Shown here: piece by piece, positions 11,603 through 21,778 of the stretch | Position numbering within the stretch: position 1 is the stretch's first letter | Layout of the letters: each line of letters begins with the position of its first letter | Assembly (NCBI GenBank): GCA_021018815.1 | Contig: JAITYX010000033.1 | Span: forward strand, 6,602,516 to 6,666,515 | DNA from: Talinum fruticosum | Lineage: Eukaryota > Streptophyta > Magnoliopsida > Caryophyllales > Talinaceae | Length of the DNA stretch: 64,000 bases | Direction: 5' to 3' | The notes under the pieces: generated by a model | What the model saw: only the letters and a program-made list of their open reading frames with translations | The model's database searches: none | What the model was told of the DNA's origin: nothing | Translations under genes and position numbers: made by a program

Positions 11603-11620
11603 CCCTAGTGGAGTCACCAA
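11603..11620 (-). promoter_or_regulatory. Gypsy A primer binding site
   Basis: On the minus strand, immediately inside the 5' LTR, the sequence TTGGTGACTCCACTAGGG resembles the TGGCGACTC-CTGGGG primer site seen in some plant gypsy elements that do not use initiator-methionine tRNA. The exact tRNA cannot be assigned by eye. Its position defines the inner LTR edge near 11,621. Confidence 0.6.
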
Positions 11621-13635
11621 TATAAGAACCACGGCTTAGCGGGACACACCTGCCTTAGGGGCCAAGCTTCCCCACGAATTCGCATTAGGGTTTTTGATCA
11701 AAGAAAAAGGGGGCTGGAAATAATTTTAGGGTTTTGAAGATTGATTTTTTAAGTGGCGATTGACCTCTTAGTTAGAGTTCCGAATTTTATTAAATTAAGT
11801 TAAAGATTAAATGAAATTAATTGGGCGTTTTATTAATTATTTTATTTTAAAAATTATTTTCGAAGTCTCAAGATATTATTTCTTAACTCGAACCACATAA
11901 ATAAAATTGGAGTTTCAAATCTACCATGAGGCTTGAGGGCTAAACTTGTGTGAAAACACCAATTTGGACCCAAGCCACAACCATCGACCACTCCGTGCTC
12001 GGCCGAAGCCAGCACCTAGCGATCGAGGTGCAAGCCAAAAACTAAGGCAGATTCTCAGCCTCGGCCTTTGGCTTGGCTGGCGGGTTTAGAAGCCTTAAAA
12101 TTTTACCTGCAATCGTAAAAGAGCCGACATGCAATTTGAGTAGAAATAAAGCAAAAATAGGAGTCGCCAGTCTGCTTTTAGGAAAGAAAAACTAACAAAA
12201 ACGTAAAATTTACTGTTCCAATCTTCATATGGGAAAACTAAGGATGAAAGAGTCTATAAAGTGACTCTATCAGTCTTGAACCGAGAATCGAATCCGGGGC
12301 GAGGGTATGAAATGTAGGGATAAGCCCTTCCGTTCCGCCCGCCCGAAGACGACCATTATTAGTTTGAGTAGTGAATTAAATTAATGTACTAAACGCAACC
12401 AAACATCATGCTAAACAAAATCAAAGCAGCCGAAACATGAATAAAAGCGATAAAAAGCAAATAAAAGGGAAGTGGTGAAGAAAATAAAAGCGAAAAAAAG
12501 AAAGCGAGAAACTTAAAGGATTACATTGGGCGGGAGGAAATAGAAATGATACAATTCTTCTCCATAATATGGAAAGTTATAAATATTATAAAATAAATAA
12601 CCGTTTGAAAGCCGAGTCGATGCCCTCAAGTTGTTCCACCTGCCGATGTGGATCTCCACACCAAATCCGGTGATGCGACGGTGGCGAATCAAGGAAAAGG
12701 GGCCTTTTTATGAGTTTTGTGAAGGTAAGTTTGTAGAGAACTGAAATGATCAACTAAATGAATATCAAGAGATTAGAATAACCGAATATTCATTCGCTCT
12801 TAGTAAGTATTCAGCGGCGTAGTGCTTAGAAAAGAGGCTTTTGAGGTTACTTATCAGTAGAATAACATTTAGGAGAAGGTAATCAATAGGAGAAGGTAAG
12901 GAAAAATGCCATGTTAAAAGGAGAGCCAAGGCTCTCCATTTATAGGAAGAGGTCTAGGTCACAAATGACCTAGGGTTTGCCCTCGGTCCGCTGTCCAAAG
13001 CGGAACGTAAATGGCAATAAAAAGACCGGACCAAAACAAAGTGACAAGACCGGATAGAACCATATAGAATCTTAGTCGTGGGCGCTAGCCACCTGAGATG
13101 CCTAGGGTTTTGTGCCCTTTTATGCTTGAAAAGGATTCTCCAGTGCCAAAACGTGGTGTTTCATTTGAAATATCCAGATAGGGGCACCGGCCACACGGTA
13201 ACATTTTGAGGGAGGAAGCTCCTAGTCTCGGGCGAACTTTCTTAAAGCTTAAATGCAACACTTTGATACTTGTGATCAGGAAATGTAACGCCTAACTTCG
13301 TCTTGAAGTCTTCGGTTCCATGTTTGATTAGACAAAAGGAAAATGTAGATTTCCGAGCCCGGAATTTCGAGGTACACGGCACTCGACTCTGTTGTCTCTA
13401 GAGGCTTGGCCCGAGCTTCGAGCGTCCAAAAGAAAATGGGATTTTTGGACTGACCCAAGGCAAAAGGCAACTTTTTTGTGCTGGGTGTTCTTTGTTGTTT
13501 ATCGGCTTCCTTTACACCAATCAAATTCAGTCTATGATCCAAATCCTCAAACAGATTCGAGATTTCATGATCGAGCCGATAATATACAATACGTAAGTAA
13601 AGGAGATAAGGGACGACACATTTTAGGTGTCTACA
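11621..13635 (-). mobile_element. 5' LTR of gypsy A
   Basis: About 2.0 kb. On the minus strand it begins TGTAGACACC at 13,635 and runs to the primer site. Blocks at 11,780-12,365 match 43,400-43,800 of LTR B, including the shared stretch GAAATGTAGGGATAA. The open frame at 13,276-13,674 lies within the LTR and shows no protein domain, so I leave it out as a gene. The right-hand 290 bases (13,348-13,635) are part of the tandem duplication and recur at 14,706-14,992. Strand and boundaries come from the primer site and terminal TG. Confidence 0.75.
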
Positions 13636-13825
13636 ATGGTTAAGGGCTTGAGCATATAGGTATGTAGCAACCACCAGCTCATCCCTACCCTACATAGAGG
13701 AGCCTGGATCCGGAGAGGATCGCACTTCCCTAAGAATGTCGGGTCTCATTTTTGAAAATTTTTTTGAAGATGATTTGTGAAATTTAATACAAATGTGGAT
13801 GCAACTCTTTCTCGCATTTTTGTTT
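13636..13825 (-). other. Gypsy B-family flank left of CACTA-1
   Basis: Between LTR A and CACTA-1. Its left end repeats the gag motif GTTAAGGGCTTGAGC also present at about 9,104-9,118, and reads YAQALNHC on the minus strand. The remainder (ACTTCCCTAAGAATG...) resembles the inner end of LTR A (CTTCCCCACGAATTC at about 11,670). It therefore looks like the remaining piece of gypsy B split off by CACTA-1. The arrangement gag fragment next to LTR start is unusual. It is duplicated at 14,993-15,181. Confidence 0.5.
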
Positions 13826-15184
13826 TTTCACTACTACAAGACTCGTTAATTAGCGACGGATACAATTTCGTCGCCAAACAATGACGTAAACTAACAAAAA
13901 CCAGCAAGAATCGTGTCGACAGATGACGGAATTAACGACTGAAAGAGGTATCCGTTGCTAATTTGGAATTAGCGACGGAAATATTCGTCGTTATTCCGTC
14001 TCTCGAAGGAATTAGCGATAGAATATTTTGTCGCTTAGTCGTAGTCGGGGTATTTAGAATTTTTAAATTTAGGCAAAATAAAAAAAGTATAAATAAATTA
14101 ATTTTGTCAATAGCTGACGTAATAGTCCGTCACTAATAAATTTTTTTAATTAGCGACGGACTGTTTTGTCGCTATCGATGAATAAAATTCAGATCCGGCC
14201 TTTCGGCCGGACTAAAGATCTAAAAGCGAAGAGAGAGAGAGAGAGGAGTGCGAGCGATTTTGTGAGCGAGTGCCCAGCCCACCACCACGCCACCACAACC
14301 CCATCCGTCTCCAGCCGTCCCCGCTTCCGTCCGCCGCCCTTGGTCCGCTGCCTAAGGAACCCGAAAGCTAAAGACGGGTGAGTTCTCCTTGGTTGCTCCC
14401 GCCACTTGGACCACTCGCTGCTGCCACTTGGAGGAGGACGTCGTCGCCGCCGCCGCCACGCCCGTGCCGCCCCTAGTTTGAAGGTATTGTTTTCTTGATT
14501 GTTATTAGATTTAGGGTTTTCAATAATTTAACTTCAAATTGATGATTTTATATAATTTGCTGCAAATTAATGTTGTTTGTGACTGAATTTGAAAAGAAAA
14601 ATATGCAATTGTGTTATTTATGTTCTATATGTTGTGTTGTTTAAAGTATGTGAGGTTAGTTTTGTTTTGGAAATTAATGTTAAAGTTGAAGTAAATGTTA
14701 TTTGTGATTTCGAGCTCGGAATTTCGAGGTACACGGCACTCGACTCGTTGTCTCTAGAGGCTTGGCCCGAGCTTCGAGCGTCCAAAAGAAAATGGGATTT
14801 TTGGACTGACCCAAGGCAAAAGGCAACTTTTTTGTGCTGGGTGTTCTTTGTTGTTTATCGGCTTCCTTTACACCAATCAAATTCGGTCTATGATCCAAAT
14901 CCTCAAACAGGATTCGAGATTTCATGATCGAGCCGATAATATACAATACGTAACTAAAGGAGATAAGGGACGACACATTTTAGGTGTCTACAATGGTTAA
15001 GGGCTTGAGCATATAGGTATGTAGCAACCACCAGCTCATCCCTACCCTACATAGAGGAGCCTGGATCCGGAGAGGATCGCGCTTCCCTAAGAATGTCGGG
15101 TCTCATTTTTGAAAATTTTTTTGAAGATGATTTGTGAAATTTAATACAAATGTGGATGCAACTCTTTCTCGATTTTTGTTTTTT

Positions 15185-15540
15185 CACTACTACAAGACTC
15201 GTTAATTAGCGACGGATACGGTTTCGTCGCCAAACAGATGACGTAAACTAACAAAAACCAGCAACTCGTGTCGACAGACGACTGAATTAACGACTGGAAA
15301 GAGGTATCCGTTGCTAATTTGGAATTAGCGACGGAAATATTCGTCGTTATTCCGTCTCCGAAGGAATTAGCGATAGAATATTTTGTCGCTTGTCTGTAGT
15401 CGGGGTATTTAGAATTTTTAAATTTAGGCAAAATAAAAAAATGTATAAATAAATTAATTTTGTCAATAGCGACAGAATAGTCCGTCACTAATAAATTTTT
15501 TTAATTAGCGACGGACTGTTTTGTCGCTATCGATGAATAA
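15185..15540. repeat. CACTA-1 5' terminus and subterminal repeats
   Basis: Terminal CACTACTACAAG followed by many copies of GCGACGGA and its reverse complement TCCGTCGC, in both orientations. In En/Spm elements such arrays are binding sites for the TNPA-type protein. A duplicate array stands at 13,829-14,175. Confidence 0.85.
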
Positions 15541-15840
15541 AATTCAGATCTGGCCTTTCGGCCGACTAAAGATCTAAAAGCGAAGAGAGAGAGAGAGAGA
15601 GGAGTGCGAGCGATTTTGTGAGCGAGTGCCCAGCCCACCACCACGCCACCACAACCCCATCCGTCTCCAGCCGTCCCCGCTTCCGTCCGCCGCCCTTGGT
15701 CCGCCGCCTAAGGAACCCGAAAGCCAAAGACGGGTGAGTTCTCCTTGGTTGCTCCCGCCACTTGGACCACCGCTGCTGCCACTTGGAGGAGGACGTCGTC
15801 GCTGCCGCCGCCACTGCCCGTGCCGCCCCTAGTTTGAAGG
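15541..15840 (+). promoter_or_regulatory. CACTA-1 GC-rich leader
   Basis: A GC-rich block (CCGCCGCC-type repeats, GA-rich start) sits just inside the subterminal repeats and is followed by GGTATTGTTTTC, which could be a splice donor of a first untranslated exon. The equivalent lies at 14,180-14,480 in the duplicate and at 18,028-18,260 in CACTA-2. It is probably the transcription start region and first exon of the transposase gene; the short open frames in it are compositional. Confidence 0.5.
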
Positions 15841-16481
15841 TATTGTTTTCTTGATTGTTATTAGATTTAGGGTTTTCAATAATTTAACTTCAAATTGATG
15901 ATTTTATATAATTTGCTGCAAATTAATGTTGTTTGTGAATGAATTTGAAAAGAAAAATATGCAATTGTGTTATTTATGTTTTATATGTTGTGTTGTTTAA
16001 AGTATGTGAGGTTAGTTTTGTTTTGGAAATTAATGTTAAAGTTGAAGTAAATGTTATTTGTGATTTATATATGTGCAATTGTTTCTGGTTTATTTATAAA
16101 TTTATTCAACATTTGACAAATTATTAATAAATAGTGGTTACTTATGTGAAGTTATAAATGAAATGATTGTTGTAAATTTTGAAATAATTTTATAAATTAT
16201 AATTGTGTGCATTAGTTTATACTAATTAGGTAGAAATAATGTAATCAATTATATTTGTGTGAGTTTATTTATGCTAATTAGGTATGGTTAGTTTAATGAT
16301 GGCATAAATAATTAAGAGTAAAATATAGAAATTAAAGAAATTTATGTATAAAAAGGTATATGTTCAATGCATAATGGTTATATATATTATATTCATTATA
16401 GAACAAATGTAATCATAACATCTCCATGTATTGATTACTAACTAATAATTTAATAAATTGTTAAATATCAATCGAATATAT
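15841..16481 (+). other. CACTA-1 AT-rich intron-like spacer
   Basis: AT-rich sequence between the GC-rich leader and the transposase start, shared with CACTA-2 (18,830-19,130). I see no coding content. The second edge of the tandem duplication (16,062-16,066) and the deletion edge that produced CACTA-2 (ATGTA, 16,426-16,430) both lie here. Confidence 0.6.
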
Positions 16482-17632
16482 ATGGAAGGGCCTATGCATC
16501 GTAGATGGATGTATCGTAGGTTATTACCTGGTAGAGTTGGGTATAGACAAGAGTTTTTAGACGGGGTTGAGGAGTTTGATGCACATGGTATAAGTCAATC
16601 AGAATTTGTACATAATCAACAATATAGGTGTCCATGTCGCAAATGAAAAATCGAAGTATAAGGATCCCGATGAAGTTATGTTACACCTTTATCAATATGG
16701 TTTTCTTCCAAACTATTGATATTGGACTAGTCATGGAGAAATAGATCTTCATTTACATGAGGATGGTGGTATGACTTCTAACATATTCAACGACGAAAGT
16801 GGCTCCAATCATATGAACTACGGCGATGTAGAATCAAATATCGACCGTATGAATAATGTAGTCACAGATGTCATGATCTCAAATCAAGGCTCTACAAGTG
16901 AGCCTCCAAAACCAAGGCCAAACTTTCTTCAATATGGTTGAGGCTGCACAACGACCTTTGTGGGTAGGAAATGAAACTCACACTAAGTTGTTCGCCACCG
17001 TTAGATGGTTGAGCATCAAATCCGACTACAACATGCCTCAAAATTGCTTTTATGAGATTGCTTAACTTATAAAGGAGATTTGTCCCCGTGACATTCACCA
17101 TGCAAAGAAGGTCATTAAAACTCTTAGAATGGATGTTCAAAAATTGATTGTTGTTGAAAAGGTTGCATGTCTGTTCTACAAAGAGGACATTAATCTTGAT
17201 TGATGCAACTTTTGTGGTCATGTGAGATGGAAGCGTCAAAGGGAAAGACAAGGAAAAAGTCAAGGGACTTCGTTTGCAAGGATGCATTACTTGCCATTAA
17301 TAACAAGACTTCAGCGCTTGTTTGCTTCCAAAATAACAAGCAGAGCACATGAGATGGCATTATGAGAATGTAAGAGAGGATGGTGTCCTTTGTCATCCTT
17401 TAGATGGTGAAGCATGGAAACATTTTGATAGAGTTCACCCCGAATTTGCTACTGAGCTAAGAAATATTAGACTTGGTTTGTGCACGGATGGGTTTAATCG
17501 ATTGAGTCAACCTTCAAGGTCTTATTCAATCTGGCCGATCGTTGTTACGCCCTATAATCTACCACCGAGTTATGCATGACGACGCCTTATATGTTCTTGA
17601 CATGCATCATACTAGGGCCTACAAATCCGAAA
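16482..17632 (+). pseudogene. TNP2-type transposase, N-terminal half
   Basis: Transposase of the En/Spm family. The start at 16,482 gives MEGPMHRRWMYRRL. A transposase-associated domain follows (GRVGYRQEFLDGVEEF ... YRCPCRK), then, after a one-base shift, DPDEVMLHLYQYGFLPNY and TSHGEIDLHLHEDGG. Further blocks are KEICPRDIHHAKKVIKTLRM, FCGHVRWKRQRERQG and MHYLPLITRLQRLFASKIT. At 17,349-17,579 come HYENVREDGVLCHPLDG and IRLGLCTDGFNRL, then WPIVVTPYNLPP, typical of the Transposase_21 family. Frameshifts occur between several blocks. At 17,632 the gene is cut by CACTA-2 and resumes at 24,039. Confidence 0.9.
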
Positions 17633-17635
17633 AAT

Positions 17636-17940
17636 AACTACTACAAAACCGTAAAATAGCGACGGAAACCAATGCGTCGCTAGGTAGCGACGGAATCGGC
17701 GATGGACACCGACACAAAATGACAACCGGATTAGACAACGACGGAATTAGTGACAGAAAATGACTTCCGTCGCTAATCCGTCGCCGATAACTCGGACATT
17801 ACAAAACCCCGGAAAGTAAAAAAAAATTACTTTACTCATTAACGACGGAATATTCTCGTCAGCTGCGACAATTTCGTAATTAGCGACGGAACAATGACGG
17901 ACTGTTCCGTCGCTAATTACTGAATAAATCCGTAACCGGC
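17636..17940. repeat. CACTA-2 5' subterminal repeats
   Basis: Array of GCGACGGA / TCCGTCGC motifs in both orientations next to the terminus, equivalent to those of CACTA-1. Confidence 0.85.
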
Positions 17941-18027
17941 ATCGGCTAGTTCCGGATTTCGCGAGCAACAGAGAGAGCGAGAGCGACACCGCCGCAACTT
18001 GACCACCGCCATCAGCCATTACCGCCG

Positions 18028-18260
18028 GTGACTACGCACGCCGCCTTGTCGGCCGTCGCCGCTGCCATCGCCTCCTTTCCGCCGCCGGTTCAGGACCCCC
18101 AAGGCCGTATAACCACCGGTCTTAGCTTCGTTTCGCCCGACCCTGCACCGCCGCCGCTGCCGCTCGGGTGGAGGACGCCGCCGACGAACCGCCGCCGCTG
18201 CCGCATCGCGCCGACCTTCGCCGTCGCCGCCTGTGCCGCCGCCGGTGCCGCCCATAAATT
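18028..18260 (+). promoter_or_regulatory. CACTA-2 GC-rich leader
   Basis: GC-rich block (GCCGCCGCC-type) corresponding to 15,541-15,840 of CACTA-1, followed by GAGGTATGCTTG, a plausible splice donor. Both strands are open over about 80 codons because of composition; no domain is visible. Confidence 0.45.
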
Positions 18261-18289
18261 TGAGGTATGCTTGTGTTGATTTTTGTAGA

Positions 18290-18830
18290 TTTATGGTTTT
18301 ACAAAATTGATATTGAAATTGATGAATATATGTAATTTGTGGGAAATTAATGTTGTTTGTGAATGAATTTGAGAAGAAAAATGTGAAATTGTGTTGTTTA
18401 AGGAGTAAATGTTATTGAAGTTAAATTTAGGGTTTTAAAAATATAACTTGAAATTGACGAATATATTTACTTTGGTGGGAATTAGTGTTGTTTGTGAATG
18501 AATTTGAGAAGAAAAATGTGCAATTGTGTTGTTTGTGGAGTAAATGTTATGGAAGTTAAATTTAGGGTTTTGAACATTGTAACTTGAAAGTAACGTATAT
18601 ATGTAATTTAGTGGAAATTAATGTTGTTTGTGGATGAATTTGAATAGAAAAATGTGCAATTGTGTTGTTTATGGAGTAAATGTTATTGAAGTTAAATTTA
18701 GGGTTTAAAAAATGTAAGTTGAAATTGACGAATATATGTAATTTGGTGGAAATTAATGTTGATTGTGGATGAATTTGAATAGAAAAATGTGCAATTGTGT
18801 AGGATTTGTGGGACATTATTGTTGAAGTTG
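18290..18830. repeat. Four copies of a 135-base tandem repeat
   Basis: Units begin near 18,290, 18,426, 18,561 and 18,697 (spacing 135-136 bases), each with TTTAGGGTTTT, GAATATATGTAATTT, AATTAATGTTGTTTGTG and GAAAAATGTGCAATTGTG. CACTA-1 has a single copy at the matching place (about 15,868-16,010), so the array expanded in CACTA-2. It lies in the presumed first intron. Confidence 0.9.
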
Positions 18831-19299
18831 AGGGAAATGCTGTTTTTGATTTATATATGTGTAATTGTTTGTTGTTTATTTGTGTGAGGTTGTTGACGCT
18901 AATTAGGTATGCTTATAGGTATGATTGCTTTACTCTATGATTAGTTTAATTATATGTATATGAGTTTATTTATGCTAATTAGGTATGATTACTTTAATTA
19001 TGAAATAAATATTTAAGAGTAAAATATTAAAATTAAAGAAATCTATGTATATTAAAAAAATTTATAGATGCATAATGGTTATATATAGATTATATTCGTT
19101 ATAGAAAATATGTAATCATATAACATCACCATGTAATGAAGGTGAAACCATTGAAGCGTACTTTATTCACATGCTTCGATTTATATCTAACGCTTACATG
19201 TACATATGTTTACTATTGTTTATATGTTGTTTTATATGAAATCATTTGAACCGTTGGATGTTTACTAATAGTGTGAATTACTTGTTTATGTACGGAAAA
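18831..19299 (+). other. CACTA-2 spacer with deletion junction
   Basis: AT-rich non-coding sequence. Left of 19,131 it matches the region just before the TNP2 start of CACTA-1; right of 19,135 it matches the stretch after the TNP2 stop (26,638-26,785). The whole TNP2 gene has been lost at this point. Confidence 0.8.
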
Positions 19300-21191
19300 A
19301 TGGAGAGAGGTAGAGGTAGAACCAAAAGATCAGCCTACTCGGGGAAGGGCTAGACACACCTCTACAGATGGGGAAGGTAATGATGTCGGCACTTCTACCC
19401 CCTCTCAAAACCCTCGGAACCTTCAAACTCCTGCCGGTGGAGCACTATCTCCACATTCCCCTCAAAACCAAACTCCATTGGGGGGTCATTTATTCCCAAC
19501 CCTCCCTTTTTCCAACTCCCAAACTTCCCACACATGCAAAACCCACTCGGGTGGGGCTTTCTTTCTAAACCCTCCATATTCTCAAGCAACCCCATATGTA
19601 CTCAAACCCGTCGAGTACATATACATATCACCAATATGGTACAAATAATGTACCACGCATCCACGTTGGTTCCGAACAACGGCCACCACAAATGCCTACA
19701 AATGAAGGACCAACCGATACGAGGAACGAGGATCCTTGTCTTCAATCAAGTAGCGCTAGCAGCTGAGAAAAATCCGAATTGAGCCGAGATGGTGAAGGGT
19801 GAGTGTGATAATAAATAATAAAATAAAATAAGCATATTAGTTATTAGTTGAACTAACTATTTTATATGTTTATTGATTAGGTTCTACCCCATTGACAAAG
19901 TTGTGGGTACAATTTCCCACATCTTCCAAAGCAAGTACGATGGAGCTTGGCCTACATGGGGTAAAGTCCCTCGATCACAACGTGATCAATGGTTTTCTCG
20001 AGTTTAAGGTAATGACACATCATTAGTTTTCTCAAGTTCGGATAACATAATCACTTATTGTGCATGTTCGAACATTATATTTTAATTTCATAACGTATAA
20101 ACCACGTTGTTATTTATATAGAAATTTTTCACTTGGTCTCCAACCGATGAAGTCCAAATCGAAGAAATTTTGAAAAGAAAGGCGGTGATCCCTTGAAGGA
20201 CTTCATGCTCAAGGCGAGGAAAACTAAGAAGAAGCCGAAATGGTTGGGTGACAACTACTGGCGCGAGTTGCTCGAATATTGGGAAACTGCCGAGTACAAG
20301 AAGTTCTGCGAGCAAGCTCGAAAAACCGTCATGCTCGATCGGGGGACTTGGTTCATCGCTCCATACGTGTGGCTCAATCCCTATGACGGAGCATAAGCGG
20401 CAATTTGTACGTACCCCTTTCTTATTGATTACGCATGCAACTCGTTAACATGTTCATATTGGTAAATTGATTCTCTACTAACTTGTTTTTAATTTTAGAT
20501 GAAGGAGCTTAAAGGAGTTCAGCCTCTACCGACCCAACTATTTTCACGCACGCACAAAACAAAAAAGGACGAATGGGTGGACAAAAATCCAAGGCCATTT
20601 ACATGAGTAACCGTATATATGAATTCCGCATATTTTTCTATCTATTGTTTTCGTTAACAACCTGTGATATTTACATGCCTTAAATATTGATATTATATTC
20701 AGGAGAAGTTTCAAAAGAGTGGGAAGAGTTGCAAAACACTCAACCCACTCAAACTTCCAGTGATGACCCCAACTCTTCCGAGGATCATGTATCCACCCCT
20801 TCACAACAAGAGTTGTGGGTCAAAGCAAATGCGAACAAGAAAGGTCGCATTTATGGATTTGGATCCGAGGTTAGAAACTTGAAACCAACAATGTCCTTCA
20901 AATCACCGAAACCTTCTACTACAAATGACTCGGAATGGAGAGAAACAAGTGCATAATTTAAATTCCGAGGTACATCAATGGATTGAGCATTGCTGGATGC
21001 TTGAGTTACAAAATCGGCATCTTAAGGCACGAGTCGACGGTTTCAGCTGAGCCAATAGCACGTATGAATGAATTTCTGCAGTCTTAGCAAGCATCCGGAT
21101 CTCACCGTCGATGACCACAACCACAAGAGGAAGAGGAAAAGGAAGAGGAAGAGGATGAGGAAGAGGAAGAGGATGAGGAAGAGGATGAGTG
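19300..21191 (+). pseudogene. TNPA-like second protein of CACTA-2
   Basis: Second gene of the CACTA element, a plant transposase of the Ptta/En/Spm type (Transposase_24-like), expected to bind subterminal repeats. Start MERGRGRTKRS at 19,300; Pro/Asn-rich N-terminal part (FIPNPPFSNS, with a frame change). After an intron-like gap comes FYPIDKVVGTISHIFQSKYD and WPTWGKVPRSQRDQWF (about 19,882-20,005). Then LKDFMLKARKTKKKPKWLG ... YWRELLEYWETAEYKKF (20,193-20,396), MKELKGVQPLPTQLFSRTH (20,501), and KEWEELQNTQPTQTS ... LWVKANANKKGRIYGFGSE (20,706-20,950). It ends in an RG-rich tail with a GGAAGA microsatellite (about 21,110-21,191). Introns are inferred from short GT-AG gaps. Several stops, so probably not functional. 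Confidence 0.85.
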
Positions 21192-21500
21192 AATTCAAAT
21201 GTGAACTTTTGTATATATTGGTGATCACCACTTTGCGAACTATTTAAATGTGTTCTAGGTTTTTGTGAGCTATTGTTTGCTTGTTGTGTTCAACTTGTGA
21301 ATTTGTTTTAAGTATGTTATGGTTGTTGATGATGTTGAATATGTAAGTTGGATTTGTATATCCAACTTTGATTAATTATTTGTGGCCGGCATATGTAAAT
21401 GCCAAATGTAAGTGTCACATATGTGAATGATGGATTTGTATATCCATTCATAATGTTCTGTACTAGGATAACGAATAATTAGCAAATAATATTCAAAATT
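21192..21500. other. CACTA-2 3' untranslated region
   Basis: Non-coding; matches the CACTA-1 3' region (31,921-32,079 and 42,982-43,100), including TTGGATTTGTATATCCA and GGCATATGTAAATGCCAAATG, which is a short inverted repeat. Confidence 0.7.
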
Positions 21501-21773
21501 TTTGACAGAACAGCGACGGATCAGCGACGAACGTAACCAAGAAGCGACGGAAATTAGCAACGGAATTACATCAAATTCCGTCGCTAATTGGCGACGGATA
21601 TCAACGACGGAAGTGGGGGTTTTTCCGTCGCTGATTTCTATCGGCTACGGAAAGAGAATCCGTCGCTAATCCGTCACTAATTGGCGATGGACTTGAAAAA
21701 TTCCGTCGCTGATATTTAGCGACTCGCTTTTCAGCGACTGAACAGCTTAGTCGCTAATTGCGAAATTCAGTCG
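21501..21773. repeat. CACTA-2 3' subterminal repeats
   Basis: GCGACGG/CCGTCGC array that continues after the solo LTR at 23,987-24,020 and ends in the terminus at 24,038. Confidence 0.85.
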
Positions 21774-21778
21774 CTAAT

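Larger units (their letters stand above)
13348..16066. repeat. 1.36-kb direct tandem duplication
   Basis: Sequence 13,348-14,705 is repeated nearly identically at 14,706-16,061. Each unit holds the end of LTR A, the gag-like flank, and the first 0.87 kb of CACTA-1 with its terminus. The unit edges share GATTT (13,348-13,352, 14,706-14,710, 16,062-16,066), the expected mark of a microhomology-mediated or replication-slip duplication. It happened after CACTA-1 inserted, since it spans the insertion junction. An assembly artefact is the alternative. Confidence 0.9.

Noticed and set aside
13276..13674. 132-codon minus-strand ORF and its relatives at 14,698-14,976 and 44,555-44,923
   Set aside because: They lie inside LTRs of the gypsy A family and follow LTR similarity, including frame changes between copies. 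No domain was recognised.
18028..18279. Ala/Pro-rich ORFs on both strands
   Set aside because: GC-rich leader of CACTA-2; CACTA-1 equivalents do not keep the frame.
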